64,000 nt of DNA from Lacipirellula parvula (GTDB taxonomy: Bacteria; Planctomycetota; Planctomycetia; Pirellulales; Lacipirellulaceae), in the NCBI RefSeq assembly GCF_009177095.1, contig NZ_AP021861.1, positions 6,554,501 through 6,618,500 on the forward strand, in the 5' to 3' direction. Shown here one piece after another: positions 15,495 through 24,428 of this stretch; positions within the stretch are counted from its first letter, which is position 1, and the number at the start of each line of letters is the position of its first letter. The notes under the pieces are model-generated. The model worked only from the letters and a program-made list of their open reading frames with translations. It searched no databases and was not told where the DNA came from. A program made the position numbers and the translations under genes.

Positions 15495-17918
15495 ATGACA
15501 GCGGAGGCGGCAGTCGAGCCTGGTGACTTGGCTCCCCCTTCGCAGCCGTGCATCGCCGGGATACAGCTGGGATTGGGGGACGCCGTGAGAAGCGATTTGA
15601 GCTGGACTAACCGCCTCCGCAAACTCTTTGGTCAGCCGGCCCGCCGGCGGGCGGCGCCGGTGCGGGGGCGTGGGCTGCGGTTCGAGTGCCTGGAAGGCCG
15701 CCGCGTGCTGACGCTGTCGGCGGGCGACTTCAATACAGACGGCATCGTCGACGGCAGCGACTTTCTGGCTTGGCAGCGAGGTTACGCCACGACTTACACG
15801 GCGACCGATCTCACCGCTTGGAAGGCTGACTTTGGAGCGGTTGCGGCGGTCACTACCATCACGCTGCAAGGAACGACGGCGACCGTCGACGGCGCCGGGG
15901 CGACGGTGAGCGGTTCGACGGTGACGATCACCGCCGCAGGCAACTACAAAATCGTCGGCTCGCTGACCGACGGACAGTTGGTCGTCAACGCGGGCGATGA
16001 GGACGACGTGACGCTCATCCTCGCGGGCTCGAGCATCACGAACGCCGACGGGCCGGGCATCTACGTCGCCAACGCCGACGACGTGACGATGACGCTCGCC
16101 GCCGGGACGCAAAACTCGGTGACCGACGGCGCCACCTACGCGAGCACCGGGACCGACGATCCCGACGCGGCGATCTTCAGCCGCGCCGACCTCGCGATCG
16201 ACGGGACCGGATCACTGACCGTCACGGCCAAGTACCATGACGGGATCGCCAGCCTGGACGACCTCGTCATCTCAAGCGGCACGATCGCCGTCACGGCGGT
16301 GAAGCACGCGATCAAGGGACGCGATTCGCTCGCTGTGAGCGGCGGCACGATCACGGTGAACGCCGGCAGCGACGGGCTCAAGTCGAGCAACGACGAAGAC
16401 GTCGCCAAGGGCTTCGTGACAATCTCGGGCGGGAATATCACGATCACCGCAGCGGGCGATGGCATCGAAGCGGAGACTTCCATCACCGTTTCCGGCGGCA
16501 GCATCACGGCGATGGCGACCGGCAAGGGGCTGAAAGCTGGAACCGACGTCACGATCACCGCCGGCACGATTGGCGTCACCAACAACGGCGCGGCTGGCCG
16601 CGGCATCGACGCCGACGGCAACGTGACGTTCAGCGGCGGCACGACCACGATCAATCTCTCCGGCGCGACGGTGCTGACCGCCAGCGGCAGCGGCTTTGAT
16701 CCGTCGTACCCCAGCGGCGTGAAGGCCGACGGCAGCATCAACGTCAGCGGCACGGCCAGCATCTCGGTGACTGGGACGGCCGCCGCCACCGGCGCTCGCG
16801 GCCTGTCGGCTGACAACGCGATCAACGTCACCGGTGGCACCGTCACCGTGACGCTCGCCGGTAACGGAGCGACCTACAAGAACGCTTCGGGCGTGACCGA
16901 TTCCTACGCCGCGGCGGCATTCTCGGCCGACGTGGCGATTGTCATCACAGGCGGAACCGTGACCACGACCAGCTCCGGCACGGGCGGCAAGGGGCTGAAG
17001 TCCGACGGCACGATCACCATCGGCAGCGCCACCGGCAGCCCGACGCTGAACATCACCACCACCGGCGCCCGCTTCCTGCAATCGGGTTCGGACTACAACC
17101 ATCCGAAAACGATCGTCGCCGCCGGAGCGATCACGATCGCCAACGGCACGACGACGCTCAACTCGACCGACGACGGCATCCATTCCGATACGTCGATCAC
17201 CATCAGCGGCGGCACGAACGTCGTCAACGCGATCTCAGCCACGCAAGGCGTCGGCGAAGGGGTCGAGGCCCCGATCATCAACTTCACCGGCGGCGTGACG
17301 AGCATCGTCGCCTCGAACGACGGCATCAACGCCACCTACGGCACTGTCAGCGGCGGCACGGAATCGAACGACGGCAGCCAACTCAACATCTCGGGCGGCA
17401 TCGTCATCGTGACCGGCGCCGACGCGATCGACTCGAACGGCAACATCACCATCACCGGCGGCATCACGATCATCGACGGCCCCGCGACCGGCGTCGAAGA
17501 AGGGATCGACTACAACGGCACGTTCCTGATCAACGGCGGCACGCTCATCAGCGGCGGCTCGAACTCGAGCATGACGAAAGCCGCCAGCACCAGCTCAACG
17601 CAAGTGAACTTCTTCCTCAAGTCGAGCACGGCGCTCGCTTCCACTTCGCTGCTCCATATCCAGGACAGCGCGGGCAATGTCATCCTCACCTACAAACCGA
17701 AGTACAACGCCTCGTACTTCCATGTCTCGACCGCCGCGCTGACGAAGAACACCTCGTACTCCGTCTACTTTGGCGGCACGTACACTGGCGGCAGCTATGT
17801 CGGCGGGCTGACGACTTGGGGGCTGCTCACCGGCGGGGCATGGTCGTCGACCGGTGCAACGCTGAAGAAGACGTTCACCACGTCGGCGAGCAGCACGGTC
17901 AATACGCAAACGCTTTGA
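15495..17918 (+). CDS. Secreted repeat-rich protein with dockerin-like segment and DUF4353-like carbohydrate-binding domain
   Basis: 807 residues. After a basic N-terminus comes the planctomycete LEPR/LEGR-type motif LRFECLEGRRVLTLS (about residues 55-70), then a dockerin-like calcium loop GDFNTDGIVDGSDFLAWQ. The rest is a long parallel-beta run of GG-T-I/V repeats (ISGGNITITAAGDGIEAE and relatives) resembling DUF4353 carbohydrate-binding proteins, and a small beta domain at the C-terminus. A classical signal peptide is not obvious; a GTG at 15585 after GGGGGA is an alternative start. The protein is probably exported and surface associated. The ligand is unknown. Confidence 0.75.
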   Translation: MTAEAAVEPGDLAPPSQPCIAGIQLGLGDAVRSDLSWTNRLRKLFGQPARRRAAPVRGRGLRFECLEGRRVLTLSAGDFNTDGIVDGSDFLAWQRGYATTYTATDLTAWKADFGAVAAVTTITLQGTTATVDGAGATVSGSTVTITAAGNYKIVGSLTDGQLVVNAGDEDDVTLILAGSSITNADGPGIYVANADDVTMTLAAGTQNSVTDGATYASTGTDDPDAAIFSRADLAIDGTGSLTVTAKYHDGIASLDDLVISSGTIAVTAVKHAIKGRDSLAVSGGTITVNAGSDGLKSSNDEDVAKGFVTISGGNITITAAGDGIEAETSITVSGGSITAMATGKGLKAGTDVTITAGTIGVTNNGAAGRGIDADGNVTFSGGTTTINLSGATVLTASGSGFDPSYPSGVKADGSINVSGTASISVTGTAAATGARGLSADNAINVTGGTVTVTLAGNGATYKNASGVTDSYAAAAFSADVAIVITGGTVTTTSSGTGGKGLKSDGTITIGSATGSPTLNITTTGARFLQSGSDYNHPKTIVAAGAITIANGTTTLNSTDDGIHSDTSITISGGTNVVNAISATQGVGEGVEAPIINFTGGVTSIVASNDGINATYGTVSGGTESNDGSQLNISGGIVIVTGADAIDSNGNITITGGITIIDGPATGVEEGIDYNGTFLINGGTLISGGSNSSMTKAASTSSTQVNFFLKSSTALASTSLLHIQDSAGNVILTYKPKYNASYFHVSTAALTKNTSYSVYFGGTYTGGSYVGGLTTWGLLTGGAWSSTGATLKKTFTTSASSTVNTQTL

Positions 17919-18328
17919 GAGCCTATTGAGCTCGGCAGCTTCTCAAAAGCCGTTGAGTCTTACGTTCATTTCGCTGCCAGCATCTGGTACGCAGAGCTAC
18001 ATTCAATCGACCACGGGAACCTTAATTCTGGCTGTTGTCGGCCTGAAAACGCCCCGATCGGCGGTGGCGAGCATGCCTTAAGCCGCAGTTAGGAGCGATT
18101 GGGCTGCCGCGTCGGGAGCGACGCAGGCATGTCACACGATGGCAATTGCATGGGAGGCGTTTTATACTCCAGGGACCTCGTCACGATGGTGACGGCGACC
18201 TAATCCACCGCGCGACCGTTCGCCGACGGCAGGTTCACGACCGCCGCGATTCGCTCACACCGAGTCGACTCCTCCGCGAACGCCGGCGCCACTCAGAGTT
18301 TCAACAGAGAAGAAAGTAGCAGGCATCC
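17919..18328. other. Intergenic region, 410 bp
   Basis: No coding frame with credible composition. A TATACTCC string near 18168 recalls one near 23477 before parA and could belong to a promoter, but no convincing -35 is seen. The lamin-tail gene begins at the end, with GAGAAGAAAG before its ATG. Confidence 0.5.
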
Positions 18329-18979
18329 ATGAAGCATCCTCTGGCTCTCGCGTGCGCGACGGCGTGCGTTTTGGTCTTTGGCGCCGTTCGCGCCTCGGCG
18401 GCCATTTCGATCACGGAGTGGGCCTACCAAGGGGGCGGCGGCGAGTTCGTCGAGTTCACCAACACGGGCGCGACCGCAGTCGACATGACGGGTTGGAGCT
18501 TCGACGACAGCACGCAAGTGGCCGGCTCGCTGAGCTTGAGCGGCTTTGGCGTCGTCGCGCCGGGCGAGTCGGTGATCGTCACCGATCTCACGGCGGCGGC
18601 GTTTCGCACGGAGTGGAATCTCGCGCCGACGGTGAAGGTTGTCGGCGAGAACACGCAGAACCTGGGACGCGCCGACGAGATCAATCTCTACGACAGCTCG
18701 AACGTTCGCATCGACTGGCTGACCTACGACGACCAAACGCTCGGCAGCCCGCGGACGAACAACGCGAGCGCGAACCCGCTGACGCTGGCCGCGGTGGGCG
18801 CCCACAACTCGACGCTGTGGAAGCTCTCGGTGGCGGGCGACTCGTATGGCTCGGTCACTTCCGTGAACGGCGGCATCGGGAACCCGGGCAAGTTCACTCT
18901 CGTCCCGGAACCGGCGAGCGCTGCCGTGCTGGCTAGCGCTTTGTTGGGCTTCGGCGTGATGCGTCGCCGCGTTCGGTAG
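18329..18979 (+). CDS. PEP-CTERM protein with lamin-tail domain
   Basis: 216 residues. Signal peptide at residues 1-25 (LALACATACVLVFGAVRASA). The LTD-like immunoglobulin fold follows: ISITEWAYQGGGGEFVEFTN, DMTGWSFDD, and the VVAPGESVIVT turn. The C-terminus is a PEP-CTERM sorting signal: VPEP, a hydrophobic helix, and an RRR end. Such proteins are cut and anchored by an exosortase, none of which is in this window. It is probably displayed on the cell surface or in exopolysaccharide. The function of the LTD domain is unknown. Confidence 0.85.
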   Translation: MKHPLALACATACVLVFGAVRASAAISITEWAYQGGGGEFVEFTNTGATAVDMTGWSFDDSTQVAGSLSLSGFGVVAPGESVIVTDLTAAAFRTEWNLAPTVKVVGENTQNLGRADEINLYDSSNVRIDWLTYDDQTLGSPRTNNASANPLTLAAVGAHNSTLWKLSVAGDSYGSVTSVNGGIGNPGKFTLVPEPASAAVLASALLGFGVMRRRVR

Positions 18980-18990
18980 ACTTAAGAAGA

Positions 18991-19061
18991 TCTCACGCAA
19001 AGGCGCGAAGGCGCAAAGGGAAGACGTTTTCTTCTTTGCGCCTTCGCGCCTTTGCGTGAGA
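18991..19061. repeat. Family D palindromic element, copy 2
   Basis: TCTCACGCAAAGGCGCGAAG then GCGCAAAG, with the complementary arm CTTTGCGCCTTCGCGCCTTT then GCGTGAGA. Nearly a perfect hairpin. It lies 12 bp after the PEP-CTERM gene. Confidence 0.9.
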
Positions 19062-19213
19062 CTTCCTCTTTCTTCGGTGCAGCCGGCCGGGCGGTTGGAC
19101 GCGAGCCGGCTCGGCAATCATACTAGCGGACCTGCCCATCAATTGGCGGCCCGCACGCTGCCAGGCGCGAGGCGCTGTTGCGCATCGCTGAAGTTGCACG
19201 CCTGGAGAAATGT

Positions 19214-20593
19214 ATGCCTTGCCGTCTGCCGTCGCTGTTCGTCTGCGCTGTCCTCTCGTTGGTTGCGCTCGCGGCCGTTGACGCCGCTCAGCTGAATGTA
19301 CGGTTCAAGAACACCTCGGGCCTGCCGGACGATCAGGTCTACATCGGCTTCGTCGGCGGCGAACCGCTGACGGCAACGAACAAGGCGACGAACGCGCCGC
19401 TCGCCAAGAGCGAATTTGGCAGCGAGCATTGGTACACGCTCAACACGCTGCCGCAGGGGGTCGACCTCACGTCGTTCAGCGGGCGAATCTACGTCGGCTA
19501 TGGCACGCCGTGGAATTTTACCCATGCGGGTTACGAGCCGTCGCCGGTCGCCTCGGTCGATCCGAACTACCTCAAACGATACGACAAGGTCGAGATTACC
19601 TATCACGGCAATTCCTCTGATGTGGCGAACACGACCTCGTTCGATTACTTCAGCATTCCGGTCGGACTGAACGCGTACAAGGGGGGCGTCGGCGGGACGC
19701 TAGTGAAGTCGCTGCATGCCACGTCGACGAGCGCGACGCTCGCGGCGATGGAAACGATCGCCAATCCGCACGCCGCCGCGGTGGTGCGCGACGGGGCGAA
19801 TAACTTCGTCCGCGTCATCGGCCCGAGCGTCTATCCGCCGCCGCCGGGGCTGCCCGCCTCGCCGTACGACAATTTTGACGGCTACCTCGACTATCTCCAC
19901 ACCTACGGCCAGAGCCACGGCGGCTCGATCGCGCGGATCAAAGGCCACTTCAACGGCACCGGCGGCGGCCCGGCGCCCCATCAGGCGCAGGATTACGACT
20001 TCACCGCGACGATCGACGCCCAGCAGAACATCACGCTCACCGGCAACGGCTCGGCGGTCGGCAATCACACGCTCACGTTCAATCACCAAGATCTCGATAA
20101 CCCCGCCGCGATTTATGGGGCCAATCCGAACTTCAAACTCGACGGCGCCCCCATGACGCCGCAGAACGATTTGTTCGGCTGGGTGATTGCCGACTTGTTC
20201 GCGGGACTGAACATCGGCGCCGTCGGCAGCACCGTCGAGATGAACGGCCAGCCGGTCGGCCAAATGGAAAGTCAGCAATGGTTCGGACTGAGTCAGCGGT
20301 TTGCCGCGCTGCAGCCGAGCCAGCCGTTTTACAATCAGTGGGCCGCGAAGATGAGCACGATCTCCGACGCTTATAACTTTGCGTACACCGATCGGTTCTC
20401 GCATGTGTTCGCGCCGTTGAACCCGGCGGACGTTGATACGCTGGAGGTTGTGTTCCAGCGCGAGACGGGCGTCGGGACGGGGAATCCGAATGATCCGGGA
20501 TTGCCGGAACCGGCGACGAGTTTATTGGCGGCGATCGGAGCGGCGCTGATGGCTGTTCGACAACGGTCGCGGCGCGGCGGCGGAATCTTCTAG
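19214..20593 (+). CDS. PEP-CTERM protein resembling GH64 beta-1,3-glucanase
   Basis: 459 residues from the ATG at 19214 (GGAG eight bases upstream). Signal peptide LPSLFVCAVLSLVALAAVDA. The body has GH64/thaumatin-like features: the early VYIGFVGGEPL strand, SGRIYVGYGTPW, RYDKVEITYH and the TTSFDYFSIPVGLNAY segment, comparable to the ...DFFGIP... region of laminaripentaose-producing glucanases, plus DNFDGYLDYLHTYG later. The catalytic Glu/Asp pair could not be assigned securely. The C-terminus LPEPATSLLAAIGAALMAV plus RQRSRR is a PEP-CTERM-like anchor. Together with the two preceding secreted proteins it suggests surface polysaccharide binding or degradation. Confidence 0.65.
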   Translation: MPCRLPSLFVCAVLSLVALAAVDAAQLNVRFKNTSGLPDDQVYIGFVGGEPLTATNKATNAPLAKSEFGSEHWYTLNTLPQGVDLTSFSGRIYVGYGTPWNFTHAGYEPSPVASVDPNYLKRYDKVEITYHGNSSDVANTTSFDYFSIPVGLNAYKGGVGGTLVKSLHATSTSATLAAMETIANPHAAAVVRDGANNFVRVIGPSVYPPPPGLPASPYDNFDGYLDYLHTYGQSHGGSIARIKGHFNGTGGGPAPHQAQDYDFTATIDAQQNITLTGNGSAVGNHTLTFNHQDLDNPAAIYGANPNFKLDGAPMTPQNDLFGWVIADLFAGLNIGAVGSTVEMNGQPVGQMESQQWFGLSQRFAALQPSQPFYNQWAAKMSTISDAYNFAYTDRFSHVFAPLNPADVDTLEVVFQRETGVGTGNPNDPGLPEPATSLLAAIGAALMAVRQRSRRGGGIF

Positions 20594-20936
20594 ATGTCGT
20601 GTCGTGCCATGTCACGTCGCGAGAGCGATTTTTGGCGACACTAAGGCGTCTTCTTAACTTGTTGCGACTGATGCGTTTGCGGCGAGTGCCGTCGTGTTCG
20701 TGTCGCATTTGGGGCGACAGTTCGCTTCGTGGCATGAGGCGGCGACGGCCTCTTGCGGCTGCGCCGCCCTGGTAGGCGAGTACGCCAACCAAGGCTACCC
20801 ACGGGCGGCGCTGCCGAGCGATTAGCGGTTCGTTGTCAAAGAGCGGTTTGACTTGAACCTAACGGATCACGGGGCTGTGGGCCATTGTCGATTTTCGGCC
20901 ACTTGCTTGGAGCTTGGAAACTCGCTCGCGCACCAC
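20594..20936. other. Intergenic region with an imperfect inverted repeat
   Basis: No credible gene. Around 20753-20812, GCGGCTGCGCCGCCCTGG and ACGGGCGGCGCTGCCG form an imperfect stem flanking GGTAGGCGAGTACGCC. This is possibly a decayed member of another palindrome family. Confidence 0.4.
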
Positions 20937-20964
20937 TAGCCCCGACCTAGCTAGGTCGGGGCTA
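20937..20964. repeat. Family K perfect palindrome
   Basis: TAGCCCCGACCTAG joined directly to CTAGGTCGGGGCTA, 28 bp with no loop. It carries TAG/CTA ends as in families A and J. It lies between convergent genes (GH64-like and aroB) and could serve as a two-way transcript end. Confidence 0.85.
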
Positions 20965-20996
20965 ATCGTTTCCGCGAGTGCTGCGCAGCGGCGGCG

Positions 20997-22088
20997 TTAG
21001 ACCTCCAGCGAGGCGAGGATGTCGATCTCCGGCACGTCGCTTACGAGTTCAACGTGGCCGATGCGGCTGGGGAGGATGAACCGCAGTTTGCCGGCGGCGG
21101 TTTTTTTGTCGCGGTACATCAGCCGCAGCAGGTCTTGGCCGTCGGCTTCGAGGGGGTCGACGAGGAGATTGAGCGCCGAAAGCAAGGATTCTTGGCGGGC
21201 GTAGGTCGCCTCATCGACACGGCCGAGGCGGACGGCGAGTTGCATCGCACAACGCATGCCGGCGGCGACGGCTTCGCCGTGGAGCAGCTCCTCGTATTCG
21301 CCGATCGCTTCGAAGGCGTGGCCGAAGGTGTGGCCGTAGTTGAGCGAGGCTCGCAGGCCGGTGAGTTCGCGTTCATCTTGTTCGACGACGTCGGCCTTCA
21401 GGCGGCACGAGCGCTGAACGATGTGCGTGAGGATCGCGGCGTCGCGGACATTGATCGCTTCGATGTTCGCTTCGAGGTAGGCGAAGAAGTCGGCGTCGAG
21501 GATGACGCCGTACTTCACGACCTCGGCGAGGCCGGCGCGGTACTCGCGATCGGGTAACGACTGCATCGCGTCGACGTCGCAGAGGACGCCGCGCGGTTGC
21601 CAGAAAGCGCCGACCATGTTCTTGGCGCCCGGCAGGTTGATGCCGACCTTGCCGCCGACGGAACTGTCGACTTGGGCAAGCAGCGTCGTGGGGACTTGGA
21701 AGAATTCGAGGCCGCGGGCGAACGACGCGGCCGCGAAGCCGGCCAGGTCGCCGACGACGCCGCCGCCGATGGCGACGACGATCGACTTGCGATCGGCGCC
21801 TTCGTCGAGCATCACGTTCCAGAGTTCTTCGACCACTTCGACCGACTTGCTCGTCTCGCCCGGATCGACGGCGAAGAGATCGACTTCCCAACCGTCGCCG
21901 ACGAGCAAATCGCTGGCGGCGTCGGCGTAGAGGCCTTCGACGTTGCCGTCGGTGATGACGACGGCGTGATCGGAGTCGGTGCGAGCGCGGAGGAACTCGG
22001 GAAGCGCAGCGAGCGTACCGCTGCCGATTTCGATGTCGTAGCTCCGTTCGGCCAACGCGACGCGAACCGTTTCAATCTTCCCGGGCAC
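20997..22088 (-). CDS. aroB: 3-dehydroquinate synthase
   Basis: 363 residues, standard length. Converts DAHP to 3-dehydroquinate, the second step of the shikimate pathway, using NAD+ and Zn2+. Diagnostic motifs are the NAD-binding IGGGVVGDLAGFAA, the VPTTLLAQVDSSVGGKVGIN segment with its catalytic Lys, the Zn ligand Glu and His residues in GLAEVVKYG, LNYGHTFGHAFE (two His) and HGEAVAAGM. The end of the protein (KKTAAGKLRFILPSRIG) is typical. A 74-residue unknown lies 66 bp upstream in the same direction. Confidence 0.97.
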   Translation of the reverse strand: MPGKIETVRVALAERSYDIEIGSGTLAALPEFLRARTDSDHAVVITDGNVEGLYADAASDLLVGDGWEVDLFAVDPGETSKSVEVVEELWNVMLDEGADRKSIVVAIGGGVVGDLAGFAAASFARGLEFFQVPTTLLAQVDSSVGGKVGINLPGAKNMVGAFWQPRGVLCDVDAMQSLPDREYRAGLAEVVKYGVILDADFFAYLEANIEAINVRDAAILTHIVQRSCRLKADVVEQDERELTGLRASLNYGHTFGHAFEAIGEYEELLHGEAVAAGMRCAMQLAVRLGRVDEATYARQESLLSALNLLVDPLEADGQDLLRLMYRDKKTAAGKLRFILPSRIGHVELVSDVPEIDILASLEV

Positions 22089-22154
22089 AGCGAGTCCTCA
22101 AATGTTGTCGATCAACGGCGGCGGGAGCGTTCGCTCCGCGGGCGCCGCATTAGC

Positions 22155-22379
22155 TCAAGATGAAATCCGCTCGATGTCCCACGGCGTCACGACGATCCGC
22201 CGGCAGAAGCCGGTGTGGCTGCGGACGTATTCGAGGTGGGCCGCATCGGCGGCGGTGGCGTGGAGTCGTTCGGCGAAGGCGGCGCGATCGACGGCGGGCC
22301 AGCCGAGGTATTCCTCAGGCCAGACGGTTTCCGTTTCGAGCACAAGGGCTTCGCGGTAGGGATCAAACGTATCGGGCAT
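22155..22379 (-). CDS. Small uncharacterised protein upstream of aroB
   Basis: 74 residues from the ATG at 22379 (MPDTFDPYREALVLETETVW); the longer upstream frame runs through a Arg-rich shadow. It is acidic at the N-terminus, with helical segments (DRAAFAERLHATAADAAHLE) and a conserved-looking VTPWDIERI end. It has no signal or membrane segment. Co-direction and short spacing suggest an operon with aroB, but I recognise no family. Confidence 0.6.
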   Translation of the reverse strand: MPDTFDPYREALVLETETVWPEEYLGWPAVDRAAFAERLHATAADAAHLEYVRSHTGFCRRIVVTPWDIERISS

Positions 22380-22504
22380 GGTAACGCAACGCCGTGGAAG
22401 ACGAGGGTAAAGACCGCACGAAGGAAGCCAGTATACTAGGGGCCGCGGTGCAAAAGTAGGCTGCCGGGCGGGGCGTCGGGCACGCTGCGAAAGGCAGAAA
22501 AGGC

Positions 22505-22621
22505 AACCGCCAAGGACGCCAAGGTTCGCCAAGACAACACGGAGAGGGACGGAACCGCCGATGAACGCGGATTAACGCAGATGGGATTTATTGGCGTTAC
22601 TCGGCGTTCACTGGCGGTTCC
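22505..22621. repeat. Family E element, copy 1 (two abutting palindromes)
   Basis: AACCGCCAAGGACGCCAAGG at 22505 is the family E arm seen also at 55488 and 55636. It is followed by a hairpin made of GGAACCGCCGATGAACGCGG (from 22551) and its approximate inverse ending GGCGGTTCC at 22620. The element ends 10 bp before the next ATG, which lacks a clear ribosome-binding site. Confidence 0.75.
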
Positions 22622-22630
22622 CTATTAAAC

Positions 22631-23209
22631 ATGCAGATCTCCGGCCGGCTGATCATTGTGGTGATGTTCGCACTCGCGATTGCGATGTCGGGGGGGGCGT
22701 GGCTTTACCAGTACAGCTACTCGCGGCACTCGGCGGAGTTTTGGGGGCCGGCGGGGTCACTCATTGTGAAGTCGCCGGAGTTGCAGTTGCTGGAACTGGC
22801 GCCCGCGGATTCGCCTGCCGAGGGCGAGGACGCGGGGGCAGAGGTTGATCTCAGCAATCAGGTGGCGGGGCGGAACGTGGTCGATCACCACGACCTGCGG
22901 AAGAAGCCGGGGCTGATTCATCTGCGGCATGTGTTCACGCAGGATAGCAACTTCGTGTGGGACGAGCGTAGCGTGGAGCCCGTTGATGGCGGGAAGCGGG
23001 AGTGGGCGTACGCCGTGCGGTTCGTCGATGGGGAGGCGGAGCAGATCGTGCTGTTCACGCGCGACTTTGAGCTGATGGGGAAGCTGTCGGCGGATGGGGC
23101 GACGGTGGAGGTGCTGCCTTGTGCGCGCATGGCGGGGGCGGTGACGACGTATTTGCGCGATGTGGGGGCGCTGGAGCGAAATTCCAACCGTGAGGTCCCC
23201 TCCCCTTGA
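22631..23209 (+). CDS. Uncharacterised single-pass membrane protein, 3' end inside a repeat
   Basis: 192 residues. One N-terminal membrane helix (LIIVVMFALAIAMSGGAWLY), then an extracytoplasmic domain with an acidic linker (DSPAEGEDAGAEVDLS) and a beta-rich body (HLRHVFTQDSNFVWDERSVE). No family recognised. The last four codons plus TGA (Val-Pro-Ser-Pro-stop, 23195-23209) are the start of a family G repeat, so the native C-terminus may have been replaced. The ATG at 22631 has no good SD and follows a family E hairpin by 10 bp. Confidence 0.7.
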   Translation: MQISGRLIIVVMFALAIAMSGGAWLYQYSYSRHSAEFWGPAGSLIVKSPELQLLELAPADSPAEGEDAGAEVDLSNQVAGRNVVDHHDLRKKPGLIHLRHVFTQDSNFVWDERSVEPVDGGKREWAYAVRFVDGEAEQIVLFTRDFELMGKLSADGATVEVLPCARMAGAVTTYLRDVGALERNSNREVPSP

Positions 23210-23292
23210 GGGGGAGGGCTAGGGAGGGGTGACAGCAGCGGGTACCAGGGTTCCTCCCCCTCCCCAGCCCTCCCCTCCAGGGGGAGGGAGCC
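23195..23292. repeat. Family G palindromic element, copy 1
   Basis: It opens GTCCCCTCCCCTTGAGGGGG and closes CAGGGGGAGGGAGCC around a central GCGGGTACCAGGGTTC. It is almost identical to 63847-63944. It supplies the stop codon of the preceding gene. Confidence 0.92.
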
Positions 23293-23520
23293 AGAACATT
23301 TCTCTTCAATCTGTCTCCGACAAAGATTGCTGTTGAATAAGCTTCTTCGCGCGACGTTGGGGCCACGGTCGGCGGCGTGGAGGGCGCCCCCCGGGCGGAG
23401 CTCGGTGCTAAATGGGGCGGGAATCGCACCGCTAGCATCTTTGGCGAATGGTCTGGAGGCGGGTGGGGGCGGGTTCTATACTCCGCGGCCCACTATCGGC
23501 GTTGCTTGCGGTCGCGCGTG

Positions 23521-23545
23521 GCCCCCGGTTTGAAGAACCGGGGGC
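23521..23545. repeat. Family I hairpin, copy 2
   Basis: GCCCCCGGTT, loop TGAAG, AACCGGGGGC, the exact reverse complement of copy 1. It lies 55 bp before the parA-like start, probably in its 5' untranslated region. Confidence 0.85.
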
Positions 23546-23600
23546 GAAGACGTGCACTGCTGGGCGCCGGGAACTGAATTGCCTCGACGGGAACTTTGCC

Positions 23601-24428
23601 ATGCGATCGATCGCCATCATCAATCAGAAGGGGGGCGTCGGCAAAACGACGACCGCCGTCAATCTGAGCGCCGCTCTCGCCGCCAGCGGGGTCCGCGTCG
23701 GGCTGATCGATCTCGATCCGCAGGCTCATGCGTCGCTTCACTTCGGCCTGGGCCCGCAGCAAGATCTGCCGAACACGTACGACTTGCTCACCGGCGAGAA
23801 GACGCTGGGCGACTGTTGGCAGTCGGTGGAAGAAAACCTGTGGGTCGCGCCGTCGCACATCGATTTGGCCGCCGCCGAGGTGGAACTCGCCGGCGTCGTC
23901 GGTCGCGAGCTGATTTTGCGCGACGCCCTCACGGAGAACGCCGCGGCGCAGAACTTCGACCTCGTGCTGATGGATTGCCCGCCATCGCTGGGCATTCTCA
24001 CGATCAACGCCCTGTCGGCGGTCGACGACGTCTTCCTGCCGCTGCAGCCCCACTTCCTCGCGTTGCATGGTCTCAGCAAGCTGCTGCAAACGATCGACTT
24101 GGTGCATCGCCGGCTGAACGACCGCCTGCGACTCGCCGGGGTGGTGCTCTGCCTGTACGACTCGTCGACGAGGTTAGCGGCGGAAGTGAGCGCCGACGTT
24201 TCGGCTTACTTCTCCGAAGGCGCCGAGCGACAGCAACCGTGGCTATCGGGGCGGTTGTTCGCCTCGCGGATTCGGCGGAACATTCGCCTGGCCGAGGCGC
24301 CGAGCTTTGAGCAATCGATCTTCAAGTACGCCCCGACTTCAGCGGGGGCGGAAGATTACCGCGCGCTGGCGGACGAGGTGCTAGCACTCTACGGGCTGCA
24401 GCAGACGCCGGTCGTTCAGGCGGCGTAG
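23601..24428 (+). CDS. ParA/Soj-family ATPase
   Basis: 275 residues from the ATG at 23601; an upstream in-frame extension runs through the family I repeat and is rejected. The deviant Walker A is NQKGGVGKTTTAVNLS (signature Lys plus P-loop Lys), Walker A' is IDLDPQAHAS, and Walker B is VLMDCPPSLGILT. The product has the length and order of chromosomal Soj/ParA, which cycles between nucleoid-bound ATP dimers and a ParB-stimulated ADP form. No parB is adjacent, so it may position other cargo instead of origins. Confidence 0.9.
   Translation: MRSIAIINQKGGVGKTTTAVNLSAALAASGVRVGLIDLDPQAHASLHFGLGPQQDLPNTYDLLTGEKTLGDCWQSVEENLWVAPSHIDLAAAEVELAGVVGRELILRDALTENAAAQNFDLVLMDCPPSLGILTINALSAVDDVFLPLQPHFLALHGLSKLLQTIDLVHRRLNDRLRLAGVVLCLYDSSTRLAAEVSADVSAYFSEGAERQQPWLSGRLFASRIRRNIRLAEAPSFEQSIFKYAPTSAGAEDYRALADEVLALYGLQQTPVVQAA

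Noticed and set aside
18146-18173. TTGCAT...TATACT considered as a sigma70 promoter
   Set aside because: The spacing between the boxes is 11 bp, too short.
22380-22532. Upstream extension of the 74-residue protein before aroB
   Set aside because: The extension is Arg/Pro/Cys-rich and overlaps a repeat; the ATG at 22379 begins the acidic, family-like part.
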